Part shown: positions 1 through 15,549 of the stretch, piece after piece | Layout: every line of letters starts with the position of its first letter | How positions within the stretch are numbered: the stretch's first letter is position 1 | NCBI RefSeq assembly: GCF_001866665.1 | Contig: NZ_MLYO01000023.1 | Span: 62,001 to 126,000 of the forward strand | Source: Streptomyces monashensis | Lineage (GTDB): Bacteria > Actinomycetota > Actinomycetes > Streptomycetales > Streptomycetaceae | Length of the DNA: 64,000 bases | Reading direction: 5' to 3' | Program-made: the position numbers and the translations under genes | The notes under the pieces: model-generated | Databases searched by the model: none | Seen by the model: only the letters and a program-made list of their open reading frames with translations | What the model was told of the DNA's origin: nothing

Positions 1-3000
1 GGCGTGGCCGGCCGCCGTCGACGAGCTCGCGCAGGAGCGGCGGCAGCTCGTCACCGGTCCTGTTGCGCAGCGCGGCGACGTCCACACGGGCCGGGACGAG
101 GACCGGCTTGTCCAGCGCGCACGCCGCGTCGAACAGGGCCAGTGCCTCGGGTGTCGGCATCGCGGCCAGGCCCGTGCGCCTGAGCCGGGAGAGGTCGGCC
201 CGGTCCAGTTCCCCGGTCATGCCGCTGCTCTGCTCCCACCAGCCCCAGGCCAGTGAGGTGCCGACCAGGCCGGATGCCCGGCGCTGTGCCGCCAGGCCGT
301 CCAGGAAGGCGTTGGCCGCGGCGTAGTTCGCCTGCCCCGCGGTGCCGAGGGTGCCCGCGAGGGCGGAGAACTGGATGAACGCCGAGAGGGTGTGCCGCCG
401 GGTCAGCTCGTGGAGATGGAGCGCACCACCGGCCTTCGCGCTCAGCACGTGGCCGAGGCTCTGCGCGGTCAGCGACTCGACGGTGCCGTCGGCCAGCACA
501 CCGGCCGCGTGCACGACCGCCGTCAGCGGATACCGGCCGGGCAGGTCCGCGAACAGGTCGGCCACCGCGGCCCGGTCCGCGACATCGCACTGCACGACGC
601 GGACGGCGGCGCCCGCGCCCTCCAGGTCCGCGACCAGTTCGGCAGCCCCCTCGGCGGCCGCTCCCCGGCGGCTCGCCAGGAGCAGGCTGCGCACACCGTG
701 TTCGGCGACGAGGTGCCGCGCCACGAGCGACCCCACTCCCCCGGTCCCGCCGGTGACCAGCACGGTGCCGCCGCCGAAGCCGCCGCCGACGTCGAGGACC
801 AGCTTGCCGACGTGGCGGCCCCGGCTCATCTCGCGGAACGTCCCGCGCGCGTCGCGGACGTCGCGCACGGAGACCGGGTTCAGCCGCAGCCGCCCGGCGG
901 CGAACAGCTCCATGACGGCCCGGAACATCTCGTGGATGGTGTCCGGGCCCGTCGCGTAGAGGTCGAAGGCCTGGTAGGCGACCCCGGGGTGATCGGCTGC
1001 CACCCGCTGGGGATCGCGGATGTCCGTCTTTCCCATCTCGACGAAGTCCCCGCCCTCGGGGAGCAGTGTCAGCGAGGCGTCGACGAAGGAGTGCGCGAGG
1101 GAGTTCAGTACGACGTCCACACCGCGGCCGTCGGAGGAGTCCAGGAACTTCTCGGCGAACTCCAGGTCGCGCGACGACGCCAGGTGCGCGTCGTCCAGGC
1201 CCAGGGCGCGCAGGGTGGGCCACTTGGCCGGGCTCGCGGTCGCGTATATCTCGGCGCCGACGTGCCGGGCCAGCTGGACGGCGGCCATCCCGACTCCGCC
1301 GGCCGCGGCGTGGATGAGGATCCGCTGCCCCGTGCGGAGCCCGGTCGCGTGGAAGAGCGCGTAGTAGGCGGTGAGGAAGGCGCAGGGCACGGACGCCGCC
1401 TCCGCGTGGCTCCACCCGTCGGGGACGGGCATCAGCATGCGGTGATCGGCCACGGCCACGCGGCCGAAGGCGCCGGAGAAGATGCCGGTCACCCGGTCAC
1501 CCGGCGCGAACCGGGTCACGTCGTCGGCCACCTCCAGCACGACACCGGCGCCCTCGCTGCCGAGCCCGGCGTCGATGGCCGTTCTGTCCACCAGTCCCAG
1601 GGCGATCGTGACGTCCCGGAAGTTGAGTCCCGCGGCCTGCACGGCGATGCGGACCTGTCCACTCGTCAGGGGCGCCTCCACCTCGGGGCACGGCACCCAG
1701 GTCAGGTTCTCCAGCGTCCCCCTGCTCGGGATGCCCAGCCGGTGGGCGTCGGCCGCCGGGGGCTCGATCCGATGGTCCGCGGGTGCGGCCGGCGTCAGGC
1801 GGGGGACGAGGAACGCGCCGTCGCGCAGCGCCAGTTGGTCCTCGGCGAGGGCGAGCGCGTCCGGGAAGCGGGCCCAGGACGTCTCCTCGTCGTCGATGTC
1901 CACCAGCCGGAACCTGCCGGGGTGCTCCGTCCGCGCGGACCGGATCAGGCCCCACACGGACGCGCCGGGCAGGCTCTCCACGCTCTCCCCGCCACCGGTG
2001 TCCTGGGCCAGGCGGGTGAGCACCACCAGCGTGGACCCGGCGAGCGCGTCCTCGGCGAGGAACCGCTGGACCAGGTCCAGCACGCGTTCGCCCGCCTCGC
2101 CGACCGCGGCGAGCTGCCCGGAGCCGGCGGCGACGACGTCGTCCAGGCACAGGACGAGGTGGCCGGGTGCCTCCCCGGTCAGGACGTCGTCCAGGGTGGC
2201 GTGGCGCACGACGCTCCCGTCGCCCGCCGCGGCCAGCCTGGCGGCCAGGCCGTTCTCCGCGCCGAGCACGCCCCACCGTCCGCGGTGGGCCTGCGACCCG
2301 CTCTGCCGGACCGGTCGCCAGCGCACCTCGTACAGCGACTGCTCCTGCCCGACGCGCGCCGAGCGCACCTGCTCGGCGCTCGCCGGCCGGAACGTCAGCG
2401 CCTCGACGCGCGCGACCCCGCGGCCGTGCTCGTCGGCGATCGCCAGCGACACGACGCCCTCGCCGGACGGGGAGAGCCGGACCCGCACGCTCGGGCCGCA
2501 CTCCCCGGCCAGGTCCACCCCGGACCACGCGAAGGGCATCCAGCCCTGCTCGCCCGTCACCGCCACGACACCACCGGCCACCGCCGCGTGCAGCACGGTG
2601 TCGATCAGGGCCGGGTGCAGTGCGAACCGGCCGCCGGCCGAGCCCTCGGCGGTGTCGGGCAGGGTGGCGCGGGCGTAGAGGTCCTCGCCCTGCCGCCAGA
2701 CCTCGCGCAGCCCGCGGAACGTGGGACCGTAGTCGAAACCCGCGTCCGCGAAGGAGTCGTAGAGACCGTCGATGCCGAGCCGCCGCGCCCCGGCCGGCGG
2801 CCACACGGAGAGCGAGGGCGCGTCGTCGGAGAGCGAGGGCGCGTCGTCGGACCGCGCGGCCGCCCGCGCCGTGCCCGGTGCCAGGTTCCCCCGCGCGTGA
2901 CGGGTCCAGCCGCCCGCCGTCCGGGCGTTGTCGCCGGGACGCGAGTACACCTCCAGGCCGCGGCGTCCGCTCTCGTCCGCCGCGCCGACGACGATGCGCA

Positions 3001-6000
3001 CCCGCACGTCGCCCGCGTCGGGAAGGACCAGGGGGACTTCCAGGGTGAGTTCCTCCAGCGCGGTGCATCCGACGTGGTCGCCGACCGACAGCGCCAGGTC
3101 CAGGTAGGCCGTCGCCGGTACGACGACCGCGCCGAACACGGTGTGATCGGCCAGCCAGTCGTGGGTCCGCAGGGACCACAGGCCGGTGAACGCCACCTCG
3201 TCGGTGCCGGGGTGGTCCACCACGGCGCCCAGCAGCGGGTGTCCGGCGGCCGACAGCCCGGCGGAGGCCACGTCCGGCGCCCGCGTCCCTGCCTGGAAGT
3301 CCAGCCAGTACCGCTGCCGCTGGAACGCGTACGTCGGCAGATCCACCCGCCGGCGCGTCCCCAACAGCGCGTCCCAGTCCACGGACCCGCCGCGGACGTG
3401 CAGTTCGGCGAGCGCACCGGTCAGTGCCTGCGCCGCCCCGCGGTCCTGCCGCGACGCCGACACGACCGCCGCGTCGTGCACGCCCGCGGCGGCGAAGGCC
3501 TCCTTGGTGATGCTCGCGAGCGTCGCGCCCGGCCCCACCTCGAGGAAGACGTCCGCACCGGCCGCGCGGGCGCACTCCACCGCGTCGTGGAAGCGGACGG
3601 GCTCGCGGACGTGGTCCACCCAGTGCCCGACGGACGCCAGTTCCCCGAGCGTGGCCTCGCGGCCGAGCCGGGTCGAGACGACCGGGATCGTCATCCCGCC
3701 GGCGGACAGCCCGCCGATCGCGTCGGCGAACGCGCCGAGGACCGGGTCCATGAGCGGGGAGTGGAACGCGTGGTCGACCGGGACCAGCTTTGCCGAGGTG
3801 CCGTCGGCGACGAGCCGGTCCCGGATCTCGTGGACCTGGTCGCGCAGGCCCGAGACCACCACCGATCCGGGGCCGTTGACGGCGGCGACGCCGACGCGGT
3901 CGTACGCGTCGAGCAGCGCGTTCACCTCGGCTTCCGAGGCGCGGACCGCCAGCATGGCGCCGGGCTCCGCGACCGTCTGCATGACCCGTCCGCGAGCGGC
4001 GACGAGCCGGGTCGCGCTGTCCAGGTCGAGGACGCCGGACACGTGCGCGGCGGCGATCTCGCCGACGGAGTGGCCGATCAGGTGGTCCGGTGGCGGAACG
4101 TACCGGGTCATGAGCCGGTACAGGGCGACCTGCAGGGCGAACAGAGCCGGCTGCGCGATGTCCGTCCGCTCGCGGTCCGCGGGCTCGTCGGCGAGGAGCA
4201 GGGGCTTCAGGGCGAAGGGGAGATGCGCGTCGAAGCGTGCGCAGACCTCGTCGAGGCTCTGCGCGAAGACCGGGAAGGCGTCGTACAACGGCCGTGCCGC
4301 ACCGGCCCACTGCGCGCCCTGGCCCGGGAACATGAAGACGCGGCCGCCGAGTTCCCCCGCGACACCGCGCACCACCCCGGCGGACTCCGCGCCGTCGCTC
4401 AGCGCCGCCAGGCCGTGTCGCAGCTCGTCCCGGTCGTGCCCCAGCACCACGGCACGGTGCTCGAACCGCGCCCGGCTCGACACCAGTGACCAACCGACAT
4501 CGGCGATGTCCGGGCCCGCGTCGGCGGCGGTGGCATGACGCAGCTTCTCCGCCTGCTCGCGCAGTGCCTGCTCCGAGCGTGCCGAGAGCACCCACGGCAC
4601 CGGCGTCCCGGCGCCGTCCGGGACAGCGCGGGCGGTGTCGGGCGCCGCCTCCTCCCCGGGAGCCTCCTCCAGGATCAGGTGCGCGTTGGTGCCGCTGGCC
4701 CCGAAGGAGGAGACGCCGGCCCGCCGGGGCCGCCCCGGCGTCCCGGTCCACTCCCTGGCCTCGGTCAGCAGCTCCACCGCCCCCGCCGACCAGTCCACAT
4801 GCGTCGACGGACGGTCCACGTGCAGCGTCCGCGGCAGCACCCCGTGCCGCATCGCCATGATCATCTTGATCATCCCGCCGACACCCGCCGCCGCCTGCGC
4901 ATGACCGATGTTCGACTTCAACGACCCTAGCCACAACGGACTGCCCGGCTCCCGCTCCTGCCCATAGGTGGCCAGCAACGCCTCCGCCTCGATGGGATCA
5001 CCCAGCCTGGTACCGGTCCCGTGCCCCTCCACCACGTCCACCTCGCCCGCCCGCAGCCGGGCGTTCGCCAGCGCCGCCCGGATGACGCGTCGCTGCGCCG
5101 GGCCGCTCGGCGCGGTCAGGCCGTTGGAGGCCCCGTCCTGGTTGACCGCCGAGCCCCGGACCACCGCCCAGATCCGCCGCCCGTGCCGCCGCGCGTCCGA
5201 GAGCCGCTCCAGCACCAGCACACCGGCGCCCTCGGAGAACCCGGTGCCGTCCGCCGCGTCCGCGAACGCCTTGCACCGGCCGTCCGCCGCAAGACCCCGC
5301 TGCCGCGCGAACTCCCGGAACACCTGCGGCATCCCCACGACCGTGACGCCGCCGGCCAGGGCGAGCCCGCACTCGCCCTGCCGCAGCGACTGCACCGCCT
5401 GGTGCACCGCCACCAGCGACGACGAGCAAGCGGTGTCGGTCGACACCGCGGGCCCCTCCAGACCCAGCGTGTACGCCACGCGCCCGGACGCCACGCTCAG
5501 CAGGGAACCGGTCTGCGCGTAGCCCGCGATGCTCTCGGGGGTGGAGAAGTGGTTCCCGTACCCGAAGTACGCGAGGCCGGCGAACACGCCGGTGTCGCTG
5601 CCGCGCAGGGTCTGCGGGTCGATACCGGCCCGTTCCAGGGACTCCCACGACGTCTCCAGGAGCAGCCGCTGCTGCGGATCCATCGCCAGCGCCTCGCGCG
5701 GGCTGATCCCGAAGAACTCGGCGTCGAAGTCGCCCGCGTCGTACAGGAATCCGCCCGAGCGCGTGGAGCAGGTGCCCGGCCGGTCCGGATCCGGGTCGTA
5801 CAGGTTCTCCAGGTCCCAGTAGCGGTCGTCGGGGAAGTCCGACACGACGTCCGCGCCCGTCCGCACCAGCTCCCACAGTGCCTCCGGGGACGCCGCCCCG
5901 CCCGGGAAGCGGCAGGCGACGCCCACCACCGCGATGGGTTCGGCGGCGGCCTCCGTCAGCTCCTGCAGCCGTTTGCGTGTCTCGATCAGCTCGATCGATG

Positions 6001-6046
6001 TCCGCTTGAGGTAGTCGAGAACATCGGCGTTGTTGTCGTTCGTCAT
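1..6046 (-). CDS. Type I PKS module KS-AT-DH-ER-KR, 3' end outside window
   Basis: Modular polyketide synthase cut by the left window edge. Order from the ATG: short N-terminal helix (docking-like), KS (about residues 35-460; active Cys in TACSSS near 205, HGTGT, NIGH), AT (560-860; GHSVGEI near 657 and HAFH near 759, the malonyl-CoA pattern), DH ([10 protein letters not shown] near 965 plus HPALID, both catalytic residues present), ER (LNFRDV; nucleotide motif GGVG near 1583) and KR (GGTGGVG near 1765; active-site Ser, Tyr and Asn present; VLAD keeps the Asp typical of B-type KRs). The window stops before an ACP. The module should add acetate and reduce it to methylene. It starts 8 bases after the upstream PKS stop, with GGGGAAG as ribosome site, so the two are co-transcribed. 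Part of its KS is nearly identical in DNA to the next PKS. Confidence 0.95.
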   Translation of the reverse strand, partial: MTNDNNADVLDYLKRTSIELIETRKRLQELTEAAAEPIAVVGVACRFPGGAASPEALWELVRTGADVVSDFPDDRYWDLENLYDPDPDRPGTCSTRSGGFLYDAGDFDAEFFGISPREALAMDPQQRLLLETSWESLERAGIDPQTLRGSDTGVFAGLAYFGYGNHFSTPESIAGYAQTGSLLSVASGRVAYTLGLEGPAVSTDTACSSSLVAVHQAVQSLRQGECGLALAGGVTVVGMPQVFREFARQRGLAADGRCKAFADAADGTGFSEGAGVLVLERLSDARRHGRRIWAVVRGSAVNQDGASNGLTAPSGPAQRRVIRAALANARLRAGEVDVVEGHGTGTRLGDPIEAEALLATYGQEREPGSPLWLGSLKSNIGHAQAAAGVGGMIKMIMAMRHGVLPRTLHVDRPSTHVDWSAGAVELLTEAREWTGTPGRPRRAGVSSFGASGTNAHLILEEAPGEEAAPDTARAVPDGAGTPVPWVLSARSEQALREQAEKLRHATAADAGPDIADVGWSLVSSRARFEHRAVVLGHDRDELRHGLAALSDGAESAGVVRGVAGELGGRVFMFPGQGAQWAGAARPLYDAFPVFAQSLDEVCARFDAHLPFALKPLLLADEPADRERTDIAQPALFALQVALYRLMTRYVPPPDHLIGHSVGEIAAAHVSGVLDLDSATRLVAARGRVMQTVAEPGAMLAVRASEAEVNALLDAYDRVGVAAVNGPGSVVVSGLRDQVHEIRDRLVADGTSAKLVPVDHAFHSPLMDPVLGAFADAIGGLSAGGMTIPVVSTRLGREATLGELASVGHWVDHVREPVRFHDAVECARAAGADVFLEVGPGATLASITKEAFAAAGVHDAAVVSASRQDRGAAQALTGALAELHVRGGSVDWDALLGTRRRVDLPTYAFQRQRYWLDFQAGTRAPDVASAGLSAAGHPLLGAVVDHPGTDEVAFTGLWSLRTHDWLADHTVFGAVVVPATAYLDLALSVGDHVGCTALEELTLEVPLVLPDAGDVRVRIVVGAADESGRRGLEVYSRPGDNARTAGGWTRHARGNLAPGTARAAARSDDAPSLSDDAPSLSVWPPAGARRLGIDGLYDSFADAGFDYGPTFRGLREVWRQGEDLYARATLPDTAEGSAGGRFALHPALIDTVLHAAVAGGVVAVTGEQGWMPFAWSGVDLAGECGPSVRVRLSPSGEGVVSLAIADEHGRGVARVEALTFRPASAEQVRSARVGQEQSLYEVRWRPVRQSGSQAHRGRWGVLGAENGLAARLAAAGDGSVVRHATLDDVLTGEAPGHLVLCLDDVVAAGSGQLAAVGEAGERVLDLVQRFLAEDALAGSTLVVLTRLAQDTGGGESVESLPGASVWGLIRSARTEHPGRFRLVDIDDEETSWARFPDALALAEDQLALRDGAFLVPRLTPAAPADHRIEPPAADAHRLGIPSRGTLENLTWVPCPEVEAPLTSGQVRIAVQAAGLNFRDVTIALGLVDRTAIDAGLGSEGAGVVLEVADDVTRFAPGDRVTGIFSGAFGRVAVADHRMLMPVPDGWSHAEAASVPCAFLTAYYALFHATGLRTGQRILIHAAAGGVGMAAVQLARHVGAEIYATASPAKWPTLRALGLDDAHLASSRDLEFAEKFLDSSDGRGVDVVLNSLAHSFVDASLTLLPEGGDFVEMGKTDIRDPQRVAADHPGVAYQAFDLYATGPDTIHEMFRAVMELFAAGRLRLNPVSVRDVRDARGTFREMSRGRHVGKLVLDVGGGFGGGTVLVTGGTGGVGSLVARHLVAEHGVRSLLLASRRGAAAEGAAELVADLEGAGAAVRVVQCDVADRAAVADLFADLPGRYPLTAVVHAAGVLADGTVESLTAQSLGHVLSAKAGGALHLHELTRRHTLSAFIQFSALAGTLGTAGQANYAAANAFLDGLAAQRRASGLVGTSLAWGWWEQSSGMTGELDRADLSRLRRTGLAAMPTPEALALFDAACALDKPVLVPARVDVAALRNRTGDELPPLLRELVDGGRPR
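2808..2849. repeat. Perfect 2 x 21-bp tandem duplication inside PKS
   Basis: The 21-base unit at 2808-2828 is repeated exactly at 2829-2849, in frame. It duplicates the heptapeptide SDDAPSL in the linker between the DH hot-dog halves. It looks like recent replication slippage in a loop that tolerates length change. Confidence 0.85.
4550..5284. repeat. KS-coding block nearly identical to 10123-10857
   Basis: About 735 bases coding for the C-terminal part of the KS and the KS-AT linker match 10123-10857 at a constant offset of 5573. I counted roughly 20 substitutions, in a few short clusters. Flanking sequence diverges quickly. This is the pattern of gene conversion or recent module duplication. 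Confidence 0.85.
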
Positions 6047-6054
6047 CGCTTCCC

Positions 6055-9000
6055 CTAGCCGAGCTCTTTGTCCAGCAGCGAGAGCAGCTCTCCCGCCGAG
6101 GCCGAACTGATCTGGTCGACGAGGCCGGCCGGTGCTCCGGCGCCCGTCATCGAACGGACTCGGCCCTGCAGTTCGCCGAGCAGAGTGGAAATGGTGGCCC
6201 GGTCGTCTTCGGCCAGCTCACGGAACGCGCCGTCGAGCCGGGCGCCGAGTCCTTCGATCTCCTTGACCAGGCGCTCGGCCGAGGACCCCGCCCCGGCGGC
6301 GGAGCCGGGGGCGACGCGCGCGGTCAGGAACCGTGCGAGGGCGCTCGGGTTCGGATGGTCGAACACGAGCGTGGCGGGCAGCTTCAGTCCGGTCACCGCC
6401 GCCAGCCTGTTCCGCAGCTCCAGTGCCGTGAGCGAGTCGATGCCGAGCTTCCTGAAGGTCTCGGCGGGACCGATCCGCCGGGTGTCGGCGTGGCCGAGGA
6501 CGAGCGCGGTCTGCGCGCGTACGGCGTCGAGCAGCGCCGCCTCCGCCTCGGCCGGCGGCAGCTCGCTCAGCCGCCGGGCGAGTCCGGCGTCGGCGGGCTC
6601 CCGGTTCCCCGGGCCGACGGGTCCGGCGAGCTCTCCGGTCAGTCCGCGCAGCAGCGGCGAGGCCGCGTCCGGCGCCGAGAGGTGCAGTCGTGCGGGCACC
6701 AGGACCGGTTCGTCCCGTGCGAGGGCCGCGTCGAAGAGCGCGAGCCCGTCACGCGACGACATCGGCAGCACGCCCTGCCGTTGCAGCCGTACGACGTCCG
6801 CGTCGCCGAGGTCGGCGACCATCTCACTGCGTTCGGTCCACAGGCCCCAGCACAGCGAGGCGGCCGGCCGTCCCGCGGCCCGGCGGGCTTCGGCGAGGCC
6901 GTTGAGGAAGGCGTTGGCCGCCGCGTAGTTGGCCTGCCCCGCCGTCCCGAGCACGCTCGCGACCGAGGAGAACAGCACGAACGCGGACAGGTCCAGATGG
7001 CCGGTCAGCTCGTGCAGGTGCCAGGCACCGCGCACCTTCGGCGCGAGGACCGCGTCGACGCGGTCCTCGGTCAGCGCCTCGACGATCCCGTCGTCGAGCG
7101 CGCCCGCGCAGTGGATCACCGCTGTCAGCGGGTGCTCGGACGGGACCGTGGCGATCAGCTCGGCGACGGACGCACGGCTGGTGACATCGCAGGCCACGAC
7201 GTCGACCTCGGCCCCTGCCCCGGTCAGCTCCTCGCGCAGCGCCGCCGCTGCGGGGGCCGCCGGCCCGCGCCTGCCGGCCAGCACCAGCCGGCGCGCTCCG
7301 TGCCGGGCCACGAGGTGCCGGGCCAGCGTCGCTCCCAGGCCCCCGGTGCCTCCCGTGATCAGCACCGTGCCCGATCCGAGAGCGGGCGCCGGCGTCGCCG
7401 GTTCGGGGGTCTCCCGCGCGGCGGACGTGTCGTGGGCGCGGGCGAGCCGGGGGGTGGTGACGGTGCCGGCGCGGATCTTGAGCTGGGCTTCCCCGGTTGC
7501 GGCCGCGGCGGGCAGCCAGGCCAGGGACGCGGGCCGGCCGTCGGTGTCCACGAGCGTGAACCGGCCCGGGTTCTCGGTCTGCGCGCTGCGGACGAACCCC
7601 CAGACCGCGGCCGCCGCGGGGTCGGGGTGGGGCACCTGGTCGTCGTGGATCGCGGCCCGCGTCACGATGACCAGGCGGGAGTCGGCGAACCGGTCGTCGC
7701 GGAGCCAGTCCCGCGTCCACCGCAGCACACGGTGGACGGCGCGTTCGACGACGGCGGGGGTGTCGGCGCCGTCACCGCCGTCCGGGTTCGGCGGATCGAC
7801 GGCGGCGATGACGACGGGGGGTATCTCCCCGCCGGAGGCGGCGAGTTCCTCGAGATCGGCGTGGACCGATCCGCCCTGCGCGGGGGGCGTGGCGACCGCG
7901 CCGGGCACGCCCAGCACGGCGTACCGGCCGGTGACGGGAGCGGCGGGGACCGGGCGGGCGGCCCAGTCCACCCGGAACAGCGCGTCGCGGTGGTCGAAAC
8001 CCAACTCGGTCAGCTTCTCGGCGTCAACGGGCCGCAGGCTCAGCGACGCGATGCCGCCGACAGGTGTGCCGTGCCGGTCCGCGAGGGTCAGGGACAGCGT
8101 GTTCTCCCCCGCGGGGGCGAGCCGGACGCGCAGCGCGGTCGGCTCGGCGCGGTGCACGCGAAGGCCCGTGCACCGCAACGGCAGCCAGCCCTCGGGCCGG
8201 GAGGTGTCGACGACGGGTCCCAGGCCGATGGGGAGCAACGCCGCGTGGAGCAGCGCCGGGTGGATCCGGAACCCACCCCGGTCCGCGCCGTCGAGGGCGG
8301 GCAGCTCCACCTCCGCGAACAGGGTGTCGTCCCGGCGCCACACCTCCTTCAGACCACGGAAGAGGGGCCCGTGGCCGAACCCGAGGGCGGACAGCCTGGC
8401 GTACTCGTCCTCGAAGGGCACCCCGACCGCGCCCGCGGGCGGCCATGAGGCGAGACCTTCCTCCGCGGGGGTTCCCGCTGCGCCGGTCCCGACGACCCCG
8501 ACGGCGTTCCGCGTCCACGCGGACGCGCCCTCGCCCCGTGAGTGGACGCTGATCACCCGCTTGCCGTCGATCACGACACGGATCTCGCGATCGGCCGCCC
8601 GGGACAGCACCAGCGGTGCCTCCAGGGTGAGTTCGTCGACGACGTCGCATCCCACCTGGTGCGCCGCCCATGCGGCGATCTCCAGCAGCACCGTAGCGGG
8701 CACCAGGGCGGCGCCGTGGACCGTGTGGCCGGCGAGCCACGGGTGGCGTTCCAGGGACCAGCGCCCGCTGCCCGCCCACGCGCCGTGCTCCATGGCGTCG
8801 GGGTCCTCGGGCAGGTCGATCACGGCATCGAGCAGCGGGTGGTCCGAGGTGCTCCGGGTGGTGGTCTCGTCGGGCGCGTTCAGCCAGTAGCGCTGCCGTT
8901 GGAAGGCGTAGGTGGGCAACTCGACCCACGGGCCGTGCCGGTCCGGCAGCGCCGCCTCCCAGGACACGGCGGCGCCCGCCACGAAGAGCTCGGCCGCCGA

Positions 9001-11619
9001 CCGGTGCAGCCGCGCGAGCCCGCCCTCGCCGCGCCGCAGCGTGCCCACGACGGTGGCCTCGGCACCGGCGCCGTCCAGGGTCTGTGCCACACCGACGGTC
9101 AGCACCGGGTGGGCCGACGCCTCGACGAAGCACCGGAAGCCCTGCTCGGCCAGTGCCCGGGTCGCCTCCTCGAAGCGGACCGTCCGGCGCAGGTTGGTGT
9201 ACCAGTACTCGGCGTCCAGCCCCGTCGTGTCCAGCCAGTCCGCCGTCACCGTCGAGAAGAACGGCACCTTTGCCGGGCGCGGTTCAAGTCCCGTGAGAAC
9301 ACGGGTCAGTTCGTCGTGGACGGCAGCCACGTGCGCGCAGTGGGAGGCGTAGTCGACCGGGATGCGGCGAGCCCGTACCTCGTCCGCCTCGCAGGCGGCG
9401 AGCAGCGCGTCCAGCTCGGCGGCGTCGCCGGACACCACCACGGACGCGGGTCCGTTGACGGCCGCGACCGACAGCCCGTCGGTCAGCCGCGCCCGTACGT
9501 CCGCCTCCGGCAGCGCCACCGACACCATGCCGCCGCGTCCCGACAGCGCCAGGATCACCTTGGACCGCAGGGCGACCACGCGCGCGGCGTCCTCGACCGA
9601 CAGGGCACCCGCGACGCACGCGGCGGCGATCTCGCCCTGCGAGTGGCCCACGACGGCCTCGGGCTCGATCCCGTACGAGCGCCAGACCTCGGCCAGCGAC
9701 ACCATCACGGCCCACAGCACGGGCTGTACGACATCGACCCGCTCCAGCGCCTCGGCGTCATCGAGCACGTCGAAGAGGGACCAGTCCACGTGGGGCGCGA
9801 GGGCGTCGGCGCACTCCCGCATCCGCCGCGCGAACACCGGGGAGGACGCGCTCAGTTCCTGGCCCATCCCGGCCCACTGCGATCCCTGGCCGGGGAACAC
9901 GAACACCGTCCTGCCCAGGGGCTTCGCGACTGCGGACACCCCGGCGGCGGGAGCACTGTCGTCGCCCGCGGCGACGGCGGCGAGGCCGGCGAGCAGTTCG
10001 TCGCGGTCGGCGCCGATGACCACCTGGCGGTGCTCGAACAGCGCGCGCGTCGTCAGCAGCGCCCGCCCCACGCCCGCGACCGGCAGGTCCGCGTCCGCGG
10101 CCACGCGGTCGCGCAGCCGCAGCGCCTGCTCGCGCAGTGCCTGCTCCGAGCGTGCCGAGAGCACCCACGGCACCGGCGTCCCGGCGCCGTCCGGGACAGC
10201 GCGGGCGGTGTCGGGCGCCGCCTCCTCCCCGGGAGCCTCCTCCAGGATCAGGTGCGCGTTGGTGCCGCTGATGCCGAAGGCCGAGACGCCGGCCCGCCGG
10301 GGCCGCCCCGGCGTCCCGGTCCACTCCCTGGCCTCGGTCAGCAGCTCCACCGCCCCCGCCGACCAGTCCACATGCGTCGACGGACGGTCCACGTGCAGCG
10401 TCCGCGGCAGCACCCCGTGCCGCATCGCCATGATCATCTTGATCATCCCGCCGACACCCGCCGCCGCCTGCGCATGACCGATGTTCGACTTCAACGACCC
10501 CAGCCACAACGGCCTGCCCGGCTCCCGCTCCTGCCCATAGGTGGCCAGCAACGCCTCCACCTCGATGGGATCACCCAGCCTGGTACCGGTCCCGTGCCCC
10601 TCCACCACGTCCACCTCGCCCGCCCGCAGCCCGGCATCGGCCAGGGCGGCCCGGATGACGCGTCGCTGCGCCAGTTCGTTGGGCGCGGTCAGGCCGTTGG
10701 AGGCCCCGTCCTGGTTGACCGCCGAGCCCCGGACCACCGCCCAGATCCGCCGCCCGTGCCGCCGCGCGTCCGAGAGCCGCTCCAGCACCAGCACACCGGC
10801 GCCCTCGGAGAACCCGGTGCCGTCCGCCGCGTCCGCGAACGCCTTGCACCGGCCGTCGACCGACAGCCCCCGCTGCCTGCCGAGGTCCACGAGCAGCCCC
10901 GGGGTCGACAGCGTCGACACCCCGCCGGCCAGCGCCAGCGTGCACTCCCCGGCACGCAGGGACCGCATGGCCTGGTGGACGGCGACGAGGGACGACGAGC
11001 AGGCGGTGTCGGTGGACACGGCCGGGCCCTGCAGACCCAGGACGTACGCCACCCGGCCCGAGGCCACGCTGGTGTACGTCCCGGTGCTCGCGAACCCCTC
11101 CACCTCGCCGGCCGCCGCGCCGCCCGTGCGCGGGCCGTAGTCGACGGCGTAGAGACCGGTGAAGACCCCGGTCGCCGAACCCCGCAGGGTCTGCGGGTCG
11201 ATGCCCGCCCGCTCCAGCGCCTCCCACGACGTCTCCAGCATCAACCGCTGCTGCGGATCCATCGCCAGCGCCTCGCGCGGGCTGATCCCGAAGAACTCGG
11301 CGTCGAAGTCGGCGAGTTGGTGCAGGAATCCACCTGAGCGCGTGTACGTCGCCCCGGGTGCCTCGGGATCCGGGTCGTACAGCGCCTCCAGGTCCCACCC
11401 GCGGTCGCGCGGGAAGTCGCCGATCGCGTCCACCGCGTCGGACACGACTGCCCAGAGCCCCTCGGGGGACGTCACCCCACCCGGGAAGCGACATCCCACG
11501 CCCACGACCGCGATGGGCTCGCGAGCGGACTCCTCCAGCTCGCGCACGCGCTCGCGCAGTTCCTGCGCGTCGCCGACGGCACGTCGCAAGTAGGACCGGA
11601 GCTTGTCGACATCCTCCAC
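6055..11619 (-). CDS. Type I PKS module KS-AT-DH*-KR-ACP with docking ends
   Basis: One extension module of about 1854 residues. It opens with a coiled docking helix ([10 protein letters not shown]), then KS (TACSSS near 205), AT (GHSQGEI near 656 and YASH near 756, the methylmalonyl-CoA pattern), DH ([10 protein letters not shown] near 963), KR (GGTGGLG; LDD motif, B-type; catalytic Tyr near 1550), ACP (GIDSLTAL near 1727) and a C-terminal helical docking tail. The DH second catalytic residue is lost: HPALLD reads HPALLH (His codon 8245-8247), so dehydration is doubtful and a beta-hydroxyl may remain. I chose the GTG at 11619 because GGGGGAGG sits five bases before it; a TTG five codons upstream lacks such a site. 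It probably receives propionate from the loading PKS. Confidence 0.94.
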   Translation of the reverse strand: MEDVDKLRSYLRRAVGDAQELRERVRELEESAREPIAVVGVGCRFPGGVTSPEGLWAVVSDAVDAIGDFPRDRGWDLEALYDPDPEAPGATYTRSGGFLHQLADFDAEFFGISPREALAMDPQQRLMLETSWEALERAGIDPQTLRGSATGVFTGLYAVDYGPRTGGAAAGEVEGFASTGTYTSVASGRVAYVLGLQGPAVSTDTACSSSLVAVHQAMRSLRAGECTLALAGGVSTLSTPGLLVDLGRQRGLSVDGRCKAFADAADGTGFSEGAGVLVLERLSDARRHGRRIWAVVRGSAVNQDGASNGLTAPNELAQRRVIRAALADAGLRAGEVDVVEGHGTGTRLGDPIEVEALLATYGQEREPGRPLWLGSLKSNIGHAQAAAGVGGMIKMIMAMRHGVLPRTLHVDRPSTHVDWSAGAVELLTEAREWTGTPGRPRRAGVSAFGISGTNAHLILEEAPGEEAAPDTARAVPDGAGTPVPWVLSARSEQALREQALRLRDRVAADADLPVAGVGRALLTTRALFEHRQVVIGADRDELLAGLAAVAAGDDSAPAAGVSAVAKPLGRTVFVFPGQGSQWAGMGQELSASSPVFARRMRECADALAPHVDWSLFDVLDDAEALERVDVVQPVLWAVMVSLAEVWRSYGIEPEAVVGHSQGEIAAACVAGALSVEDAARVVALRSKVILALSGRGGMVSVALPEADVRARLTDGLSVAAVNGPASVVVSGDAAELDALLAACEADEVRARRIPVDYASHCAHVAAVHDELTRVLTGLEPRPAKVPFFSTVTADWLDTTGLDAEYWYTNLRRTVRFEEATRALAEQGFRCFVEASAHPVLTVGVAQTLDGAGAEATVVGTLRRGEGGLARLHRSAAELFVAGAAVSWEAALPDRHGPWVELPTYAFQRQRYWLNAPDETTTRSTSDHPLLDAVIDLPEDPDAMEHGAWAGSGRWSLERHPWLAGHTVHGAALVPATVLLEIAAWAAHQVGCDVVDELTLEAPLVLSRAADREIRVVIDGKRVISVHSRGEGASAWTRNAVGVVGTGAAGTPAEEGLASWPPAGAVGVPFEDEYARLSALGFGHGPLFRGLKEVWRRDDTLFAEVELPALDGADRGGFRIHPALLHAALLPIGLGPVVDTSRPEGWLPLRCTGLRVHRAEPTALRVRLAPAGENTLSLTLADRHGTPVGGIASLSLRPVDAEKLTELGFDHRDALFRVDWAARPVPAAPVTGRYAVLGVPGAVATPPAQGGSVHADLEELAASGGEIPPVVIAAVDPPNPDGGDGADTPAVVERAVHRVLRWTRDWLRDDRFADSRLVIVTRAAIHDDQVPHPDPAAAAVWGFVRSAQTENPGRFTLVDTDGRPASLAWLPAAAATGEAQLKIRAGTVTTPRLARAHDTSAARETPEPATPAPALGSGTVLITGGTGGLGATLARHLVARHGARRLVLAGRRGPAAPAAAALREELTGAGAEVDVVACDVTSRASVAELIATVPSEHPLTAVIHCAGALDDGIVEALTEDRVDAVLAPKVRGAWHLHELTGHLDLSAFVLFSSVASVLGTAGQANYAAANAFLNGLAEARRAAGRPAASLCWGLWTERSEMVADLGDADVVRLQRQGVLPMSSRDGLALFDAALARDEPVLVPARLHLSAPDAASPLLRGLTGELAGPVGPGNREPADAGLARRLSELPPAEAEAALLDAVRAQTALVLGHADTRRIGPAETFRKLGIDSLTALELRNRLAAVTGLKLPATLVFDHPNPSALARFLTARVAPGSAAGAGSSAERLVKEIEGLGARLDGAFRELAEDDRATISTLLGELQGRVRSMTGAGAPAGLVDQISSASAGELLSLLDKELG
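10123..10857. repeat. KS-coding block nearly identical to 4550-5284
   Basis: Second copy of the 735-base block. Differences cluster near 10270-10286, 10501-10514, 10560 and 10629-10685; the rest is essentially identical to the copy in the neighbouring PKS gene. Confidence 0.85.
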
Positions 11620-11660
11620 CAGGGCCTCCCCCAACGGTTGCTCAGAAGAAACGGGTGCGG

Positions 11661-14765
<3,105 letters not shown>

Positions 14766-14817
14766 ACGAACCCCTTCCGGTTCCCTCGGCACACGGCTCG
14801 TGCGGGCTGCACGGCTC

Positions 14818-15549
14818 TCACCGCCAGCCGGTCAGCAACGTCCGCAGTGCGTCCGGCGCGTCCATGAAGTCGTAGTGGCCGCCGTCGAGGACCCGGAAGT
14901 CGACCGAGTCCGCGTAGGCGCGCCACCCCCGCAGATCGACCGGGCGCACGTCGGGGTCGTCCCGCCAGTGCAGTACGACGACGGGGCACGGCACGGCGAC
15001 CGGCTCCGCCCGCCGGTAGGCCGCCGCCGCGGCGTGGTCGCGCAGCAGCACGGTCAGGCCCAGCTCGACCATGTCCGGGCGCGGCTCGATGCCACGGCCG
15101 CGGATGAACGACTCGACCTCGGCGCGCAGTTCGGGCTCGGTCATGGTGAGCATCCGGTCGCGCGCGGCGTCGTGCGGCGCCGGCTGGCCCGACACGAACA
15201 GGCGGTCCGGTGCGGGCAGGCCGCGTGCGGCGAGCCGGAGCACGGTCTCGTACGCGGGCAGCGCGCCCGCGCAGTGCGCGAAGAACGCGAACGGCCGGTC
15301 GAGCAGCGGTGCCAGGGATTCGACCAGGTCGGCGGCGAGGTTCTCGTAGGTGCCGTAGTGCGGGTGGCCCAGCCGGTTCTCGCGGCCGGGGAACTGCACC
15401 GGGCAGACCTCGATGTCGTCGAGCGCGGCCGGCCAGGCGCTGAAGGCCGACGCCCCGGACCCGGAGAAGGGGAAGCAGAAGAGCCGGGCGGGACGGTCCG
15501 AGAGCGGCCGGACGAACCACGGCGGCGCGGCGGCGGTGCCGGATGTCAT
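14818..15549 (-). CDS. Type II thioesterase-like protein with Cys nucleophile
   Basis: Alpha/beta hydrolase of 243 residues in the type II thioesterase family (FCFPFSGSGASAF, PGRENR, DGGHYDF with the catalytic His). The nucleophile elbow reads AHCAGALPAYE, so Cys stands where the two other thioesterases of the cluster (19944-20678, 44913-45662) have Ser in GHSLG and GHSMG. In syringomycin and coronamic acid synthesis, related proteins (SyrC, CmaE) use a Cys to carry aminoacyl groups between carrier proteins; whether this protein does so is inference. Its ATG overlaps the P450 stop as ATGA, and the carrier protein precedes the P450, so the three are translationally coupled. It may shuttle the P450-modified amino acid onto the NRPS. 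Editing thioesterase is the alternative. Confidence 0.85.
   Translation of the reverse strand: MTSGTAAAPPWFVRPLSDRPARLFCFPFSGSGASAFSAWPAALDDIEVCPVQFPGRENRLGHPHYGTYENLAADLVESLAPLLDRPFAFFAHCAGALPAYETVLRLAARGLPAPDRLFVSGQPAPHDAARDRMLTMTEPELRAEVESFIRGRGIEPRPDMVELGLTVLLRDHAAAAAYRRAEPVAVPCPVVVLHWRDDPDVRPVDLRGWRAYADSVDFRVLDGGHYDFMDAPDALRTLLTGWR

Noticed and set aside
392..4489. Long plus-strand open frame across the first PKS
   Set aside because: Same reason: an antisense shadow of a clear PKS coding frame, with no ribosome site and no recognisable domain.
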